From Neorhizobium lilium (GTDB lineage Bacteria; Pseudomonadota; Alphaproteobacteria; Rhizobiales; Rhizobiaceae), in assembly GCF_004053875.1 (NCBI RefSeq), contig NZ_SBIP01000002.1:496001-560000 (forward strand): a DNA stretch of 64,000 nt. Direction: 5' to 3'. Positions 45,904 to 54,471 of this stretch are shown piece after piece; position 1 is the first letter of the stretch, and each line of letters opens with the position of its first letter. The position numbers and the translations under genes are program-made. The notes under the pieces are model-generated. The model had not been told where the DNA came from and searched no databases. It saw nothing but the letters and a program-made list of their open reading frames with translations.

Positions 45904-46767
45904 GTGAACTGGCTTCCCGAATGGCTCGCGGATTCGACCGGCAAACTGCGCCTCGGCAACTGGGCGAAGGACGTCGTGGATGGGCTGACGGCTCATGCCG
46001 ACTGGTTCTTCGACTGGCTCTCCGCAGTTCTTTCGGCCATGATCAATGCTCTTCTTTTCGTCCTCCAGTGGCCGAACCCCTTCGTGCTGATCGCTGTGGT
46101 CACGGCCCTCGCCTTTCTGCTGCGTCGCTCGATCGGGATCACCGCCTTCACCGGGATCGGCCTCCTGCTCATCTATAACCAGGGCTACTGGAAGGAGACG
46201 ACGGAAACGCTGGCACTGGTTCTCGCCGCAACCGCCGTCTGCATGCTTGTCGGCATCCCGCTTGGCATCGCTTCCGCCCGCCGCCCCTGGCTCTACGAAT
46301 TCCTGCGCCCCATCCTCGACCTGATGCAGACCATCCCGACCTTCGTCTACCTTATCCCGGCGCTCATCCTGTTCGGCCTCGGCATGGTCCCGGGCCTCAT
46401 CGCAACCGTCATCTTCGCCATTCCGGCGCCCGTCCGCCTGACGAGGCTTGGCATCATCTCGACGCCGGAAGCCCTGACGGAAGCGGCCATTGCCTTCGGC
46501 GCCACACCCTCGCAGGTACTGCGCAAGGTGGAGCTTCCCTATGCCATGCCGCAGATCATGGCCGGCCTCACCCAGACCATCATGCTCTCGCTTTCCATGG
46601 TGGTGATCGCAGCCCTGGTCGGCGCCCCGGGGCTCGGCGTCCCAGTCGTACGGGCACTGAATACGGTCAACATCGCCCGCGGCTTCGATGCAGGCTTCTG
46701 CATCGTCATCCTCGCCATCATCCTGGACCGCATGTTCCGCACCGCTGAAGCGGGGAAGAAGTCATGA
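45904..46767 (+). CDS. choW: Choline ABC transporter permease
   Basis: A 287-residue inner-membrane permease with about six helices. The EAA-like loop is in GIISTPEALTEAAIAFGATPSQVLRKVELPYAMPQIMAG. It starts with GTG at 45904 behind GGCAAGAGAC. Its end overlaps the choV start by four bases (ATGA), consistent with coupled translation. It forms the membrane channel of the Cho system. Confidence 0.92.
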   Translation: MNWLPEWLADSTGKLRLGNWAKDVVDGLTAHADWFFDWLSAVLSAMINALLFVLQWPNPFVLIAVVTALAFLLRRSIGITAFTGIGLLLIYNQGYWKETTETLALVLAATAVCMLVGIPLGIASARRPWLYEFLRPILDLMQTIPTFVYLIPALILFGLGMVPGLIATVIFAIPAPVRLTRLGIISTPEALTEAAIAFGATPSQVLRKVELPYAMPQIMAGLTQTIMLSLSMVVIAALVGAPGLGVPVVRALNTVNIARGFDAGFCIVILAIILDRMFRTAEAGKKS

Positions 46768-47822
46768 GCGACGCAGTTATCTTCGGCAATGTCGACATCG
46801 TCTTCGGCGACCGTCCGGAACGCGCGATTGCACTGATCGATCAGGGCCGCACACGAGACGAGATCGCCGCCGAAACGGGAATCGTACTCGGGGTTGCCGA
46901 TGCCTCGCTCGCCATTCGCGAAGGCGAAATCCTCGTGCTGATGGGGCTTTCCGGCTCCGGAAAATCGACCCTGCTGCGGGCGGTCAATGGCCTTGCACCG
47001 GTCGTGCGCGGCAGCGTGACCGTGGCGACGCCATCGGGTCCGGTCGATCCATACAAGGCAAGCGCCAAGACATTGCGTGATCTGCGCATGCACACCGTCT
47101 CCATGGTGTTCCAGCAGTTCGGCCTCCTGCCCTGGCGCACGGTGGCCGAAAATGTCGGCTTTGGTCTCGAGCTTGCAGGCGTGGCCGAGGCCGAACGCCG
47201 CAAGCGGGTCGCCGAACAGCTCGAACTGGTGAACCTGGCCAAATGGGCGGATCGCAAGGTGGGCGAACTGTCGGGCGGCATGCAGCAGCGCGTCGGCCTT
47301 GCCCGCGCCTTTGCAACCGGTGCGCCGATTCTTCTTATGGACGAGCCCTTTTCCGCTCTCGATCCGTTGATCCGCACGCGCCTGCAGGACGAGCTTCTGG
47401 AGTTCCAGCGCAGGCTCAAGAAAACCATCCTCTTCGTCAGCCACGATCTCGACGAGGCCTTCCGCATCGGCAATCGCATCGCCATCATGGAAGGCGGCCG
47501 CATTGTCCAATGCGGTACGCCGCAGGAGATTGTCCGCGAGCCTGCCGACAATTACGTCGCAGACTTCGTGCAGCACCTCAACCCGATCACCATGCTCACG
47601 GCCGGAGATGTCATGCGCGCCGGGGTTCAGCCGGAAGCGGCATCGGCATCGGTCGCAGGCACGGCCCGAAGCGAAACACCGCTGGTGGACATCCTCGATG
47701 CCCTGTCGCGGCAGACGGGCTCGATCGCCGTCGTGGAGAATGGAGCCATCATCGGCACCATCTCGTCGGACGATGTTATCACTGGTCTGACGAGACACCG
47801 CCGCAGAGCGAGCCTCCGCTAG
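46764..47822 (+). CDS. choV: Choline ABC transporter ATP-binding protein
   Basis: A 352-residue ATPase. Walker A is GLSGSGKST, the ABC signature is LSGGMQQRVGLARA, and Walker B is ILLMDEPFSALDP, followed by the H-loop FVSHDLDEAF. The C-terminus (residues 290-350) is a CBS-like regulatory domain. An N-terminal extension of about 50 residues (RPERAIALIDQGRTRDEIAAETG) is typical of glycine betaine/choline ATPases. It completes the choXWV operon. Confidence 0.94.
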   Translation: MSDAVIFGNVDIVFGDRPERAIALIDQGRTRDEIAAETGIVLGVADASLAIREGEILVLMGLSGSGKSTLLRAVNGLAPVVRGSVTVATPSGPVDPYKASAKTLRDLRMHTVSMVFQQFGLLPWRTVAENVGFGLELAGVAEAERRKRVAEQLELVNLAKWADRKVGELSGGMQQRVGLARAFATGAPILLMDEPFSALDPLIRTRLQDELLEFQRRLKKTILFVSHDLDEAFRIGNRIAIMEGGRIVQCGTPQEIVREPADNYVADFVQHLNPITMLTAGDVMRAGVQPEAASASVAGTARSETPLVDILDALSRQTGSIAVVENGAIIGTISSDDVITGLTRHRRRASLR

Positions 47823-47929
47823 AAGTGCCGCGAACAACCTTATATTACTGAAGTTGACTAAGGCGCTCGTCTTTCGCTCTTTGTTGGAGCATGCTAATTC
47901 TCGCGCTTCTCAACGGTGAGAAACGGCAT

Positions 47930-48664
47930 ATGGCAGATAAGCCCCAGGTTCTGCGGGAAACGGACGACGAGGCGCGCCAGCTTGCACGCGTGCTGGTTCG
48001 CGGTGCGCGCTACATGGCAATCGCGGTCGTCGATCCGCAGACGGGCTATCCCTCCGCCAGCCGTGTGTTGACGGCGACCGATCTTGACGGCGTTCCGGTA
48101 ATTCTCGTCTCGGGCCTTTCCGCCCATACGAAGGCATTGCTCGCGGACCGCCGTTGTTCGCTTCTGGCAGGAGAGCCGGCGAAGGGCGATCCGCTCGCCC
48201 ATCCGAGGATCACCCTCCAATGCGACGCCGAAACCGTGTCACGAACAGATGCAGCGCATGATCGCATCCGCCAGCGCTTTCTCGACCGGCACCCCAAGGC
48301 CGAGCTCTATGTGGACTTCCCCGATTTCCGCTTCTTCCGCTTGATGCCCGTGACCGCCTCGCTGAATGGCGGCTTCGGCCGCGCCTACGCGCTGCCCGGC
48401 GCGGATCTGGTCATCAAGGAGCCGACTTGCGTCGAAGAATGGCTGGAACTGCAAAAACGCTTGAAAACCATGACGAATGAGGCAAATGATTTTGCCGATA
48501 AAGTTGGAGCAAAAAAGGAACGCCGCTGGCGCTTCGGAGGCGTGGATCCCGCGGGCCTTGATCTGGTGGCAGGTGATATCCAGTTGCGGCACGAATTTGA
48601 GAGAGTTTTTTCTTCGCCGCGTGATGTGATGGACTACATGTCCAAACCAGCCGCAGTAGAATAA
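47930..48664 (+). CDS. HugZ-like heme utilization / pyridoxamine oxidase-fold protein
   Basis: A 244-residue protein with an N-terminal split-barrel fold (MAIAVVDPQTGYPSASRVLTATDLDGVPVILVSGLSAHTKAL) and a C-terminal DUF2470-like part (GVDPAGLDLVAGDIQLRHEF). Proteins of this family degrade or bind heme (HugZ). I chose ATG 47930 (MADKPQ), preceded by GGTGAG. No neighbour explains its substrate, so the heme link rests on family membership only. Confidence 0.78.
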   Translation: MADKPQVLRETDDEARQLARVLVRGARYMAIAVVDPQTGYPSASRVLTATDLDGVPVILVSGLSAHTKALLADRRCSLLAGEPAKGDPLAHPRITLQCDAETVSRTDAAHDRIRQRFLDRHPKAELYVDFPDFRFFRLMPVTASLNGGFGRAYALPGADLVIKEPTCVEEWLELQKRLKTMTNEANDFADKVGAKKERRWRFGGVDPAGLDLVAGDIQLRHEFERVFSSPRDVMDYMSKPAAVE

Positions 48665-48766
48665 ATTATCACCCTAAATCTAGGAATTTAACTTCAACTT
48701 CTATTGATCTAATCTAAGGACGCACGACTGCCAAAGTTGCTGCTTTGGTCATGAGGGGACTCTATT

Positions 48767-49087
48767 ATGGATACGAAAACACTTTCTGAGCATTCGACGG
48801 CAGCGGCCAATCTTTTGTCTGCCATGGCCAATCCAAAGCGGCTGCTGATCTTGTGCTGCCTTGTCAAAGGCGAGGTCGCAGTCGGTGCGCTTGCGTCGCA
48901 GGTTGGCCTCAGCCAGTCTGCCCTCTCGCAGCACCTGTCAAAGCTGCGGGCGCAGAAGCTCGTAAAGACAAGGCGCGACGCACAGACCATCTATTACTCC
49001 AGCACTTCGGAATCGGTCCTGAAGGTACTGGCGACTCTCGAAGAGCTCTATTGCGCTCCGGAAGAAAAACACTCTGCTGCAGCATGA
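48767..49087 (+). CDS. nolR: NolR-like ArsR family transcriptional regulator
   Basis: A 106-residue ArsR-type winged-helix regulator. The block ANPKRLLIL...VGLSQSALSQHLSKLRAQKLVKTRRDAQTIYYSS is very close to rhizobial NolR, a repressor of nodulation and related genes. No metal-binding cysteine motif is visible. It may control distant regulons; in a non-symbiotic strain it could act on conjugation or quorum-sensing genes. A double-hairpin region follows the gene. Confidence 0.8.
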   Translation: MDTKTLSEHSTAAANLLSAMANPKRLLILCCLVKGEVAVGALASQVGLSQSALSQHLSKLRAQKLVKTRRDAQTIYYSSTSESVLKVLATLEELYCAPEEKHSAAA

Positions 49088-49143
49088 AATGACAGCGCTG
49101 ACATGACGTGCTCGGGGGAGCAGGTCGCGTCAGCGCTGTCATT
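49088..49143. repeat. 15-bp inverted repeat after nolR
   Basis: AATGACAGCGCTGAC (49088-49102) and its exact complement (49129-49143) flank a 26-base loop. It starts one base after the NolR stop codon. It may act as an mRNA 3' stem or as a processing site, ahead of the terminator at 49166-49195. Confidence 0.65.
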
Positions 49144-49165
49144 GTAGAAAATAGAGACTGTGAGA

Positions 49166-49195
49166 ATCGGCGGCCTTGCAAGCCGCCGTTTTCTT
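49166..49195 (+). terminator. Terminator downstream of nolR
   Basis: CGGCGGC (49168-49174) pairs with GCCGCCG (49182-49188), followed by TTTTCTTAG. It is the likely end of the nolR transcript. The stretch 49196-49423 shows no further gene. Confidence 0.75.
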
Positions 49196-49423
49196 AGTTG
49201 TATTTCCTGCTGCCACAGCTCACAGCACCTGCGGCCGCCGAGCACCGGATCGGCCGCGCTATCGCAAGCAGGCCCTCTCCGCAGGAAACCGGCCCACTGC
49301 ATCGCTGGTCCGGGTTGACGCCCCCGATGCCCTTGATAGTTTGGCAGTTCAGTCACACTTGGCGCTGCGCCGCCAACCGGGAACGGCCCCTGGGAACAAT
49401 GAAGAGGGCCGCAGGAGAACAGC

Positions 49424-50752
49424 ATGTCCAACCGCCTCAACACCACGCCGAACGACCTACGCGCCTTCTGGATGCCGTTCACGGCGAATCGCCAGTTCAA
49501 GAAGGAACCGCGCCTCTTCGTCGGCGCCAAGGACATGCACTACACCACGCATGACGGACGCCAGGTGCTCGATGCCACGGCTGGCCTCTGGTGCGTCAAT
49601 GCCGGCCACTGCCGCCCCAAGATTACCGAGGCGATCCGCGAACAGGCTGGCGAACTGGACTACGCGCCTGCCTTCCAGCTTGGCCATCCCAAGGCGTTCG
49701 AGCTCGCCAATCGGCTGGTCGATATCGCCCCTGAGGGCATGAACCATGTGCTCTACACCAATTCCGGCTCCGAATCGGTCGAGACCGCCCTCAAGGTGGC
49801 GCTCGCCTATCACCGCGTGAAAGGCAATGGCTCCCGCTTCCGCCTGATTGGCCGCGAGCGCGGTTATCACGGCGTCAATTTCGGCGGTATCTCGGTGGGC
49901 GGCATCGTCTCCAACCGCAAGATGTTCGGCACGCTGCTGACCGGCGTCGATCACATGCCGCACACGCATCTTCCGGCCCAAAATGCCTTTACGAAGGGCG
50001 AGCCGGAACATGGCGGCGATCTGGCGACCGAACTGGAGCGAATCGTCACCCTCCACGACGCCTCGACCGTCGCCGCCGTGATCGTCGAGCCGGTTGCCGG
50101 CTCTACTGGCGTTCTCATTCCGCCGAAGGGGTACCTGCAGAAGCTGCGCGAGATCTGCACCAAGCACGGCATATTGCTGATCTTTGACGAAGTCATCACC
50201 GGCTTTGGCCGTCTGGGCGCGCCCTTCGCGGCGCAGTATTTCGACGTCAAGCCGGACATCATCACCACCGCCAAGGGCCTCACCAACGGCGTAGTTCCCA
50301 TGGGCGCCGTCTTCGTGACCTCCGAGATCCATGACGCGTTCATGAACGGCCCGGAACACATGATCGAGTTCATGCACGGATACACCTATTCCGGCAACCC
50401 GATTGCCTCGGCCGCTGGCCTTGCGACGCTGGAAACCTATAAGGAAGAAGGCCTGTTCGACCGTGCTCTCGACATTTCTCCCTATTGGGAAGAAGCTCTG
50501 CACTCGCTGAAGGATCTGCCCAACGTCATCGATATCCGCAATCTCGGCCTGATCGGCGCAATCGAGCTCGATCCGATCGCTGGCGAACCCACCAAACGCG
50601 CCTTCACCGCCTTCCTGAAGGCTTATGAGGATGGCTTGTTGATCCGTACCACCGGCGATACCATTGCCATGTCGCCGCCGCTGATCGTCGAGAAACACCA
50701 TATCGACGAGATCTTCGGAAAGCTGCGCGATATTCTGACGAGCAATATCTGA
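49424..50752 (+). CDS. Omega-amino acid:pyruvate aminotransferase family protein
   Basis: A 442-residue class III PLP aminotransferase. RERGYHGVNFGGISVGGI is the conserved aromatic-Gly region, FDEVITGFGR holds the PLP-binding aspartate, and the PLP-lysine is in TTAKGLTNGVVPMGAV. It most likely transfers the amino group from beta-alanine or another omega-amino acid to pyruvate. A terminator follows the stop. Substrate identity cannot be told from sequence alone. Confidence 0.88.
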   Translation: MSNRLNTTPNDLRAFWMPFTANRQFKKEPRLFVGAKDMHYTTHDGRQVLDATAGLWCVNAGHCRPKITEAIREQAGELDYAPAFQLGHPKAFELANRLVDIAPEGMNHVLYTNSGSESVETALKVALAYHRVKGNGSRFRLIGRERGYHGVNFGGISVGGIVSNRKMFGTLLTGVDHMPHTHLPAQNAFTKGEPEHGGDLATELERIVTLHDASTVAAVIVEPVAGSTGVLIPPKGYLQKLREICTKHGILLIFDEVITGFGRLGAPFAAQYFDVKPDIITTAKGLTNGVVPMGAVFVTSEIHDAFMNGPEHMIEFMHGYTYSGNPIASAAGLATLETYKEEGLFDRALDISPYWEEALHSLKDLPNVIDIRNLGLIGAIELDPIAGEPTKRAFTAFLKAYEDGLLIRTTGDTIAMSPPLIVEKHHIDEIFGKLRDILTSNI

Positions 50753-50777
50753 CCGCAGGCACGGTATGACGGGAACG

Positions 50778-50804
50778 AAAAGCGGCCACAACGGCCGCTT
50801 TTTT
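50778..50804 (+). terminator. Terminator after the aminotransferase gene
   Basis: An AGCGGCC / GGCCGCT stem with a short loop is followed by a T-run (TTTTTTG). It lies about 26 bases beyond the stop codon. Confidence 0.88.
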
Positions 50805-51049
50805 GTTGTCTTGACCGCCCTCCGATTGCCCAAAGCAACAAAAATGGGCAGCGCAATGATATGTTCTTGCGCAATATGACTTCAATTCATACAAAATCTG
50901 CAGCCGGTGACGAAAGTCAAATATGACTCGAACCGGCATCGACCGCATCCGCCGGCGTCGTTGGCACGCGTGCCCACAGGGTACGCGCAGACGGAGGCAG
51001 AGGTGCGGCGCTGACCGGGGCCATCGGCCCCGCCCCAAGGAGACAGATC

Positions 51050-52156
51050 ATGAACTTCAAGAGTTTTATGGGCGCAACTGCCCTCGCCTCGCTGTCGTTT
51101 GCGCCGCTTGCGCATGCGGATATCACCATAGGCCTCATCGCGCCGCTGACCGGCCCGGTCGCCGCCTATGGCGCCCAGGTCAAGAACGGGGTCGAAACCG
51201 CCATTGACGAGATCAACAAGAAGGGCGGAATTCTGGGTGAGAAAGTGGTTCTGAAAGCCGCCGACGATGCCGCAGAACCCAAGCAGGGCGTTTCGGCCGC
51301 AAACCAACTCGTCGGCGAAGGCATCCACTTCGTGGTCGGCCCCGTCACCTCGGGTGTCGCCATGCCCGCCTCCGATGCGCTGGCGGAGAACGGCGTTCTC
51401 ATGGTCACGCCGACGGCCACCACGCCGGCACTCACCAGCCGCGGTCTTACCAACGTGCTGCGCACCTGCGGCCGCGATGACCAGCAGGCCGAAGTCGCTG
51501 CGCAATACGTGCTGAAGACCCTGAAGGGCAAACGGGTCGCCATCATCAATGACAAGGGCGCCTACGGCAAGGGTCTCGCCGACGCCTTCAAGACGACGTT
51601 GAACGCCGGCGGCGTGCAGGAAGTTCTGAACGACGCCCTGACTCCGGGCGACAAGGATTTCAGCGCGCTGACCACCCGCCTGAAGTCGGAAAAAGTGGAT
51701 GTCGTCTATTTCGGCGGCTATCATCCGGAAGGCGGTCTGCTCGCCCGCCAGCTGGCCGATCTCGGCGTCAAGGCGGTGATCATCGGCGGTGATGGCCTGT
51801 CCAACAGCGAATACTGGACGATCGGCAACGAAGCCGCTGCCGGCACCATCTTCACCAATGCCGCAGACGCCACCAAAAGCCCGGATTCCAAGGCAGCAGC
51901 AGAGGCACTTGCCGCGCGCAAAATCCCGGCCGAGGCATTCACGCTCAACGCCTACGCCGCCGTCGAAGTCATCAAGGCTGGCATGGAGAAGGCAAAGAGC
52001 ACGGACGATGCGGAAGCCGTCGCGGCCGCGCTGAAGAGCGGGGAACCGATCCCGACCGCGATCGGAAAGCTGACCTATGGCGAGACGGGCGACCTGACCT
52101 CGCAGAGCTTCTCGCTCTTCAAATGGCAGGACGGCAAGATCGTGCCGGCCGAATAA
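51050..52156 (+). CDS. Branched-chain amino acid-type ABC substrate-binding protein
   Basis: A 368-residue periplasmic binding protein of the LivJ/BraC family. A signal peptide (residues 1-23, ending AHA) precedes [25 protein letters not shown]. The interdomain segments [15 protein letters not shown] and [15 protein letters not shown] are typical. No permease or ATPase genes are adjacent, so it must use components encoded elsewhere. It has a strong AAGGAGA site. Confidence 0.9.
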   Translation: MNFKSFMGATALASLSFAPLAHADITIGLIAPLTGPVAAYGAQVKNGVETAIDEINKKGGILGEKVVLKAADDAAEPKQGVSAANQLVGEGIHFVVGPVTSGVAMPASDALAENGVLMVTPTATTPALTSRGLTNVLRTCGRDDQQAEVAAQYVLKTLKGKRVAIINDKGAYGKGLADAFKTTLNAGGVQEVLNDALTPGDKDFSALTTRLKSEKVDVVYFGGYHPEGGLLARQLADLGVKAVIIGGDGLSNSEYWTIGNEAAAGTIFTNAADATKSPDSKAAAEALAARKIPAEAFTLNAYAAVEVIKAGMEKAKSTDDAEAVAAALKSGEPIPTAIGKLTYGETGDLTSQSFSLFKWQDGKIVPAE

Positions 52157-52281
52157 CCACTGCGAATACCGATTCCGGCGGCATGGTGAGTGTCTCCGGG
52201 ATCACCAAATCCGTATCGAACATGCAGGTGCTCTTAGGGCCAGCGCTCACAGCTAGAGCGCTGCTAAGGTTACGGGTCTAC

Positions 52282-53427
52282 TCAAAGACCAGGTGAGGTC
52301 GGCTGGTACGAGGCAAAGAATTCCAGCAGGCTCTGCGGCGTGTCTGGGCCGAACAAGACGTCGAGAAGCTGGGTGGCGTCTGCAGCCGCCGCGGCGCTGC
52401 GAGCGAACATCTTCTCCTCGAAGGACATCAGCGCCTTCTCGAAATCACCGTCGCAGTTCACAATCGCCTTACCGAGTTCGGCGCCGTCGATCATTGCTAG
52501 GTTCGCTCCCTCGCCGGATGGAACCATCAGATGCGCCGCGTCGCCGAGCAGGGTCACTCCAAGTATTCGTTCCCAACGATGGTCGTCTGGAAGGCGGTGG
52601 AGGGCGCGAAGGACGGGGGCAGTTTCCGCATCCGTGACCAGCGCTCTCAGCGCCGGGTCCCAGCCGTCGAATTCTGCGGCCACGCGGGCCGTGGCCGATG
52701 CCCGATCGCTGAAGTCGGTAGCGTCGATCCAGTCCTTGGGTTTGACCAGGGCGACGTAGGCATGGAGCACCCCGTCGGGTTCCCTATGCGCCAGAATGCC
52801 TTTTCCATGCGCCACCGCCATCAGCGATCCCCCGCCGACGGCATTCGCGCTTGCCTTGTGACGAGTGTCGGCCTCCGTCAGATAGGTCTCGACGAAAGAC
52901 GTACCGACATAAATTGGTTTGGCGTTCGAAAGAAGAGGGCGGACCCTGGACCAGGCACCGTCGGCTCCGACGAGAAGATCGGTCGTCACCGTTCCGCCGT
53001 TCGCGAAGGTCAGCTCGTGTCGGCCATCACCGAGTGGACGGGCCGACGAGAGTTTGTGTCCCCAAAGAACCTTGTCGGAAGAGAGGGACTCGAGCAGGAT
53101 TCGTCTCAGTTCGCCCCTCGGAACTTCCGGCCGTGCCCCTGTGCCGTCGTCCGGTTCGTCGAAGAGAAGCGTGCCATGCATGTCCATGACCCGGGTCTGC
53201 TGGCCACCGGGATGAACCAGTTCGAGAAACCGTTCGAACAGTCCCGCTTCCCTTAGAGCGAACTGTCCGTCCGCCTCATGGATGTCGAGCATGCCGCCCT
53301 GCGCGCGGATGTCAGGCGAGCTATCCGCTTCGTACACGGTCGCGGCTATGCCGTGGAGGTCGAGGACGCGGGCCAGCATCAGGCCGCCAAGACCTGCTCC
53401 GATGACTGTTATCTTTTTGTCGTTCAT
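52282..53427 (-). CDS. TetX-like FAD-dependent monooxygenase
   Basis: A 381-residue flavoprotein of the TetX/PHBH kind. The Rossmann motif GAGLGGLMLARVLDLHG is at the N-terminus, GGMLDIHEADGQFALREAG matches the TetX GGTLDLH region, and GDAAHLMVPSGEGANLAMIDGAELG carries the FAD-binding GD motif. It probably hydroxylates an aromatic or polycyclic substrate, perhaps an antibiotic. I chose ATG 53427 over 53442, whose ribosome-site region lies within the operator. It is divergent from a TetR-type regulator. Confidence 0.83.
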   Translation of the reverse strand: MNDKKITVIGAGLGGLMLARVLDLHGIAATVYEADSSPDIRAQGGMLDIHEADGQFALREAGLFERFLELVHPGGQQTRVMDMHGTLLFDEPDDGTGARPEVPRGELRRILLESLSSDKVLWGHKLSSARPLGDGRHELTFANGGTVTTDLLVGADGAWSRVRPLLSNAKPIYVGTSFVETYLTEADTRHKASANAVGGGSLMAVAHGKGILAHREPDGVLHAYVALVKPKDWIDATDFSDRASATARVAAEFDGWDPALRALVTDAETAPVLRALHRLPDDHRWERILGVTLLGDAAHLMVPSGEGANLAMIDGAELGKAIVNCDGDFEKALMSFEEKMFARSAAAAADATQLLDVLFGPDTPQSLLEFFASYQPTSPGL

Positions 53428-53442
53428 TGACCGAACTTTCAT

Positions 53443-53476
53443 TGGAACACTATTCCATAGTTGGAATGTCATTCCA
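53443..53476. promoter_or_regulatory. Tandem TetR-type operators TGGAA-N5-TTCCA
   Basis: Two identical-pattern palindromes, TGGAACACTATTCCA (53443-53457) and TGGAATGTCATTCCA (53462-53476), lie 19 bp centre to centre in the 67-bp gap between the TetX-like gene and the tetR-type gene. They sit across both start regions and almost certainly bind the adjacent regulator. Confidence 0.82.
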
Positions 53477-53494
53477 GATGTGTCAAGATACGTC

Positions 53495-54166
53495 ATGAGA
53501 AAAACTGGAAACAGCAAGCGGCGGCAGGGCTCCCTTACCCGGGAGAGCATTGTAGATGCGGCTATCAAGCTTCTGGACGAAGTCGGTGAAGGCCGTCTGA
53601 CGTTTCAGGTTTTGTCCAAGCGTCTATCGACCGGCCCCGGTGCGATCTACTGGCACGTCGAGAACAAGGACGACCTGATCGCAGCCGCCTGCGACACTGT
53701 TGTTGCTGCCGCGATGTCCTCCTCGATCGTGGGGGAGACCCCGCAGGAAACGATCAAAAGGATCGCGCTCCGCGTCTTCGACATGATCGACGTCCATCCG
53801 TGGGTTGGCTCGGTGCTGTCGCGATCGGCAGGACAGATGCCGATGGTGCGCCTGCTTGAACCCATCGGGCAGCAGGTGCAGGCGCTTGGCGTTCAACAAG
53901 AGAAACTGTGGGTGACGGCTTCGGCTCTTATCAGCTACGTTTTTGGTGTCGCTGGCCAGAACGCGGCGAACGCGAGGTTGGCCAAGGAGAACGACCTCGA
54001 TCGAACCGACTACCTTGACAAGGTCTCGACCGCCTGGTCCCAGCTGGACCCGCTGGAATACCCGTTCTCGACGGGTGTAGCCCAACAATTTCGTATCCAT
54101 GACGACCGTGAAGACTTTCTTGGCGGGATCGATCTCATCCTCGGGGGCGTGTCGCAGCAGCGCTGA
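53495..54166 (+). CDS. TetR/AcrR family transcriptional regulator
   Basis: A 223-residue regulator. The N-terminal helix-turn-helix is LTRESIVDAAIKLLDEVGEGRLTFQVLSKRLSTGPGAIYWHVENKDDLI. The C-terminal ligand domain is a bundle of helices. ATG 53495 lies 18 bases after the second operator. It likely represses the divergent monooxygenase and itself until an inducer binds. The stretch 54167-54471 holds no visible gene. Confidence 0.88.
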   Translation: MRKTGNSKRRQGSLTRESIVDAAIKLLDEVGEGRLTFQVLSKRLSTGPGAIYWHVENKDDLIAAACDTVVAAAMSSSIVGETPQETIKRIALRVFDMIDVHPWVGSVLSRSAGQMPMVRLLEPIGQQVQALGVQQEKLWVTASALISYVFGVAGQNAANARLAKENDLDRTDYLDKVSTAWSQLDPLEYPFSTGVAQQFRIHDDREDFLGGIDLILGGVSQQR

Positions 54167-54471
54167 CGAGACCCCGACGATCGCAGAGCTTCGACCAATT
54201 CGGCGTAGATGGTTCACGTCCTGGTAATATCAACGCAAGTTGGATGTATCCCGCGCGCATCACACCTACGGCATGTCGCGCAAAAGTGTGTATCGGTTTT
54301 GCGTCAACGACATGCGATAAGACAAAGGCTCAAAGCGTGGAAAGCGAATCTGGAAGATCGCGACACGCTTTAGAACGCTTGCCTGCAATATTGCGCTGAT
54401 CTCATCTACGGTTATGGTGGTGGCATATATATTAGCGGCACGCGCTTTGCGCGAGAAGGCACGAGCGACCC

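Noticed and set aside
54167..54471. Possible gene between tetR and the antiporter gene
   Set aside because: Only short frames without ribosome sites; nothing to support.
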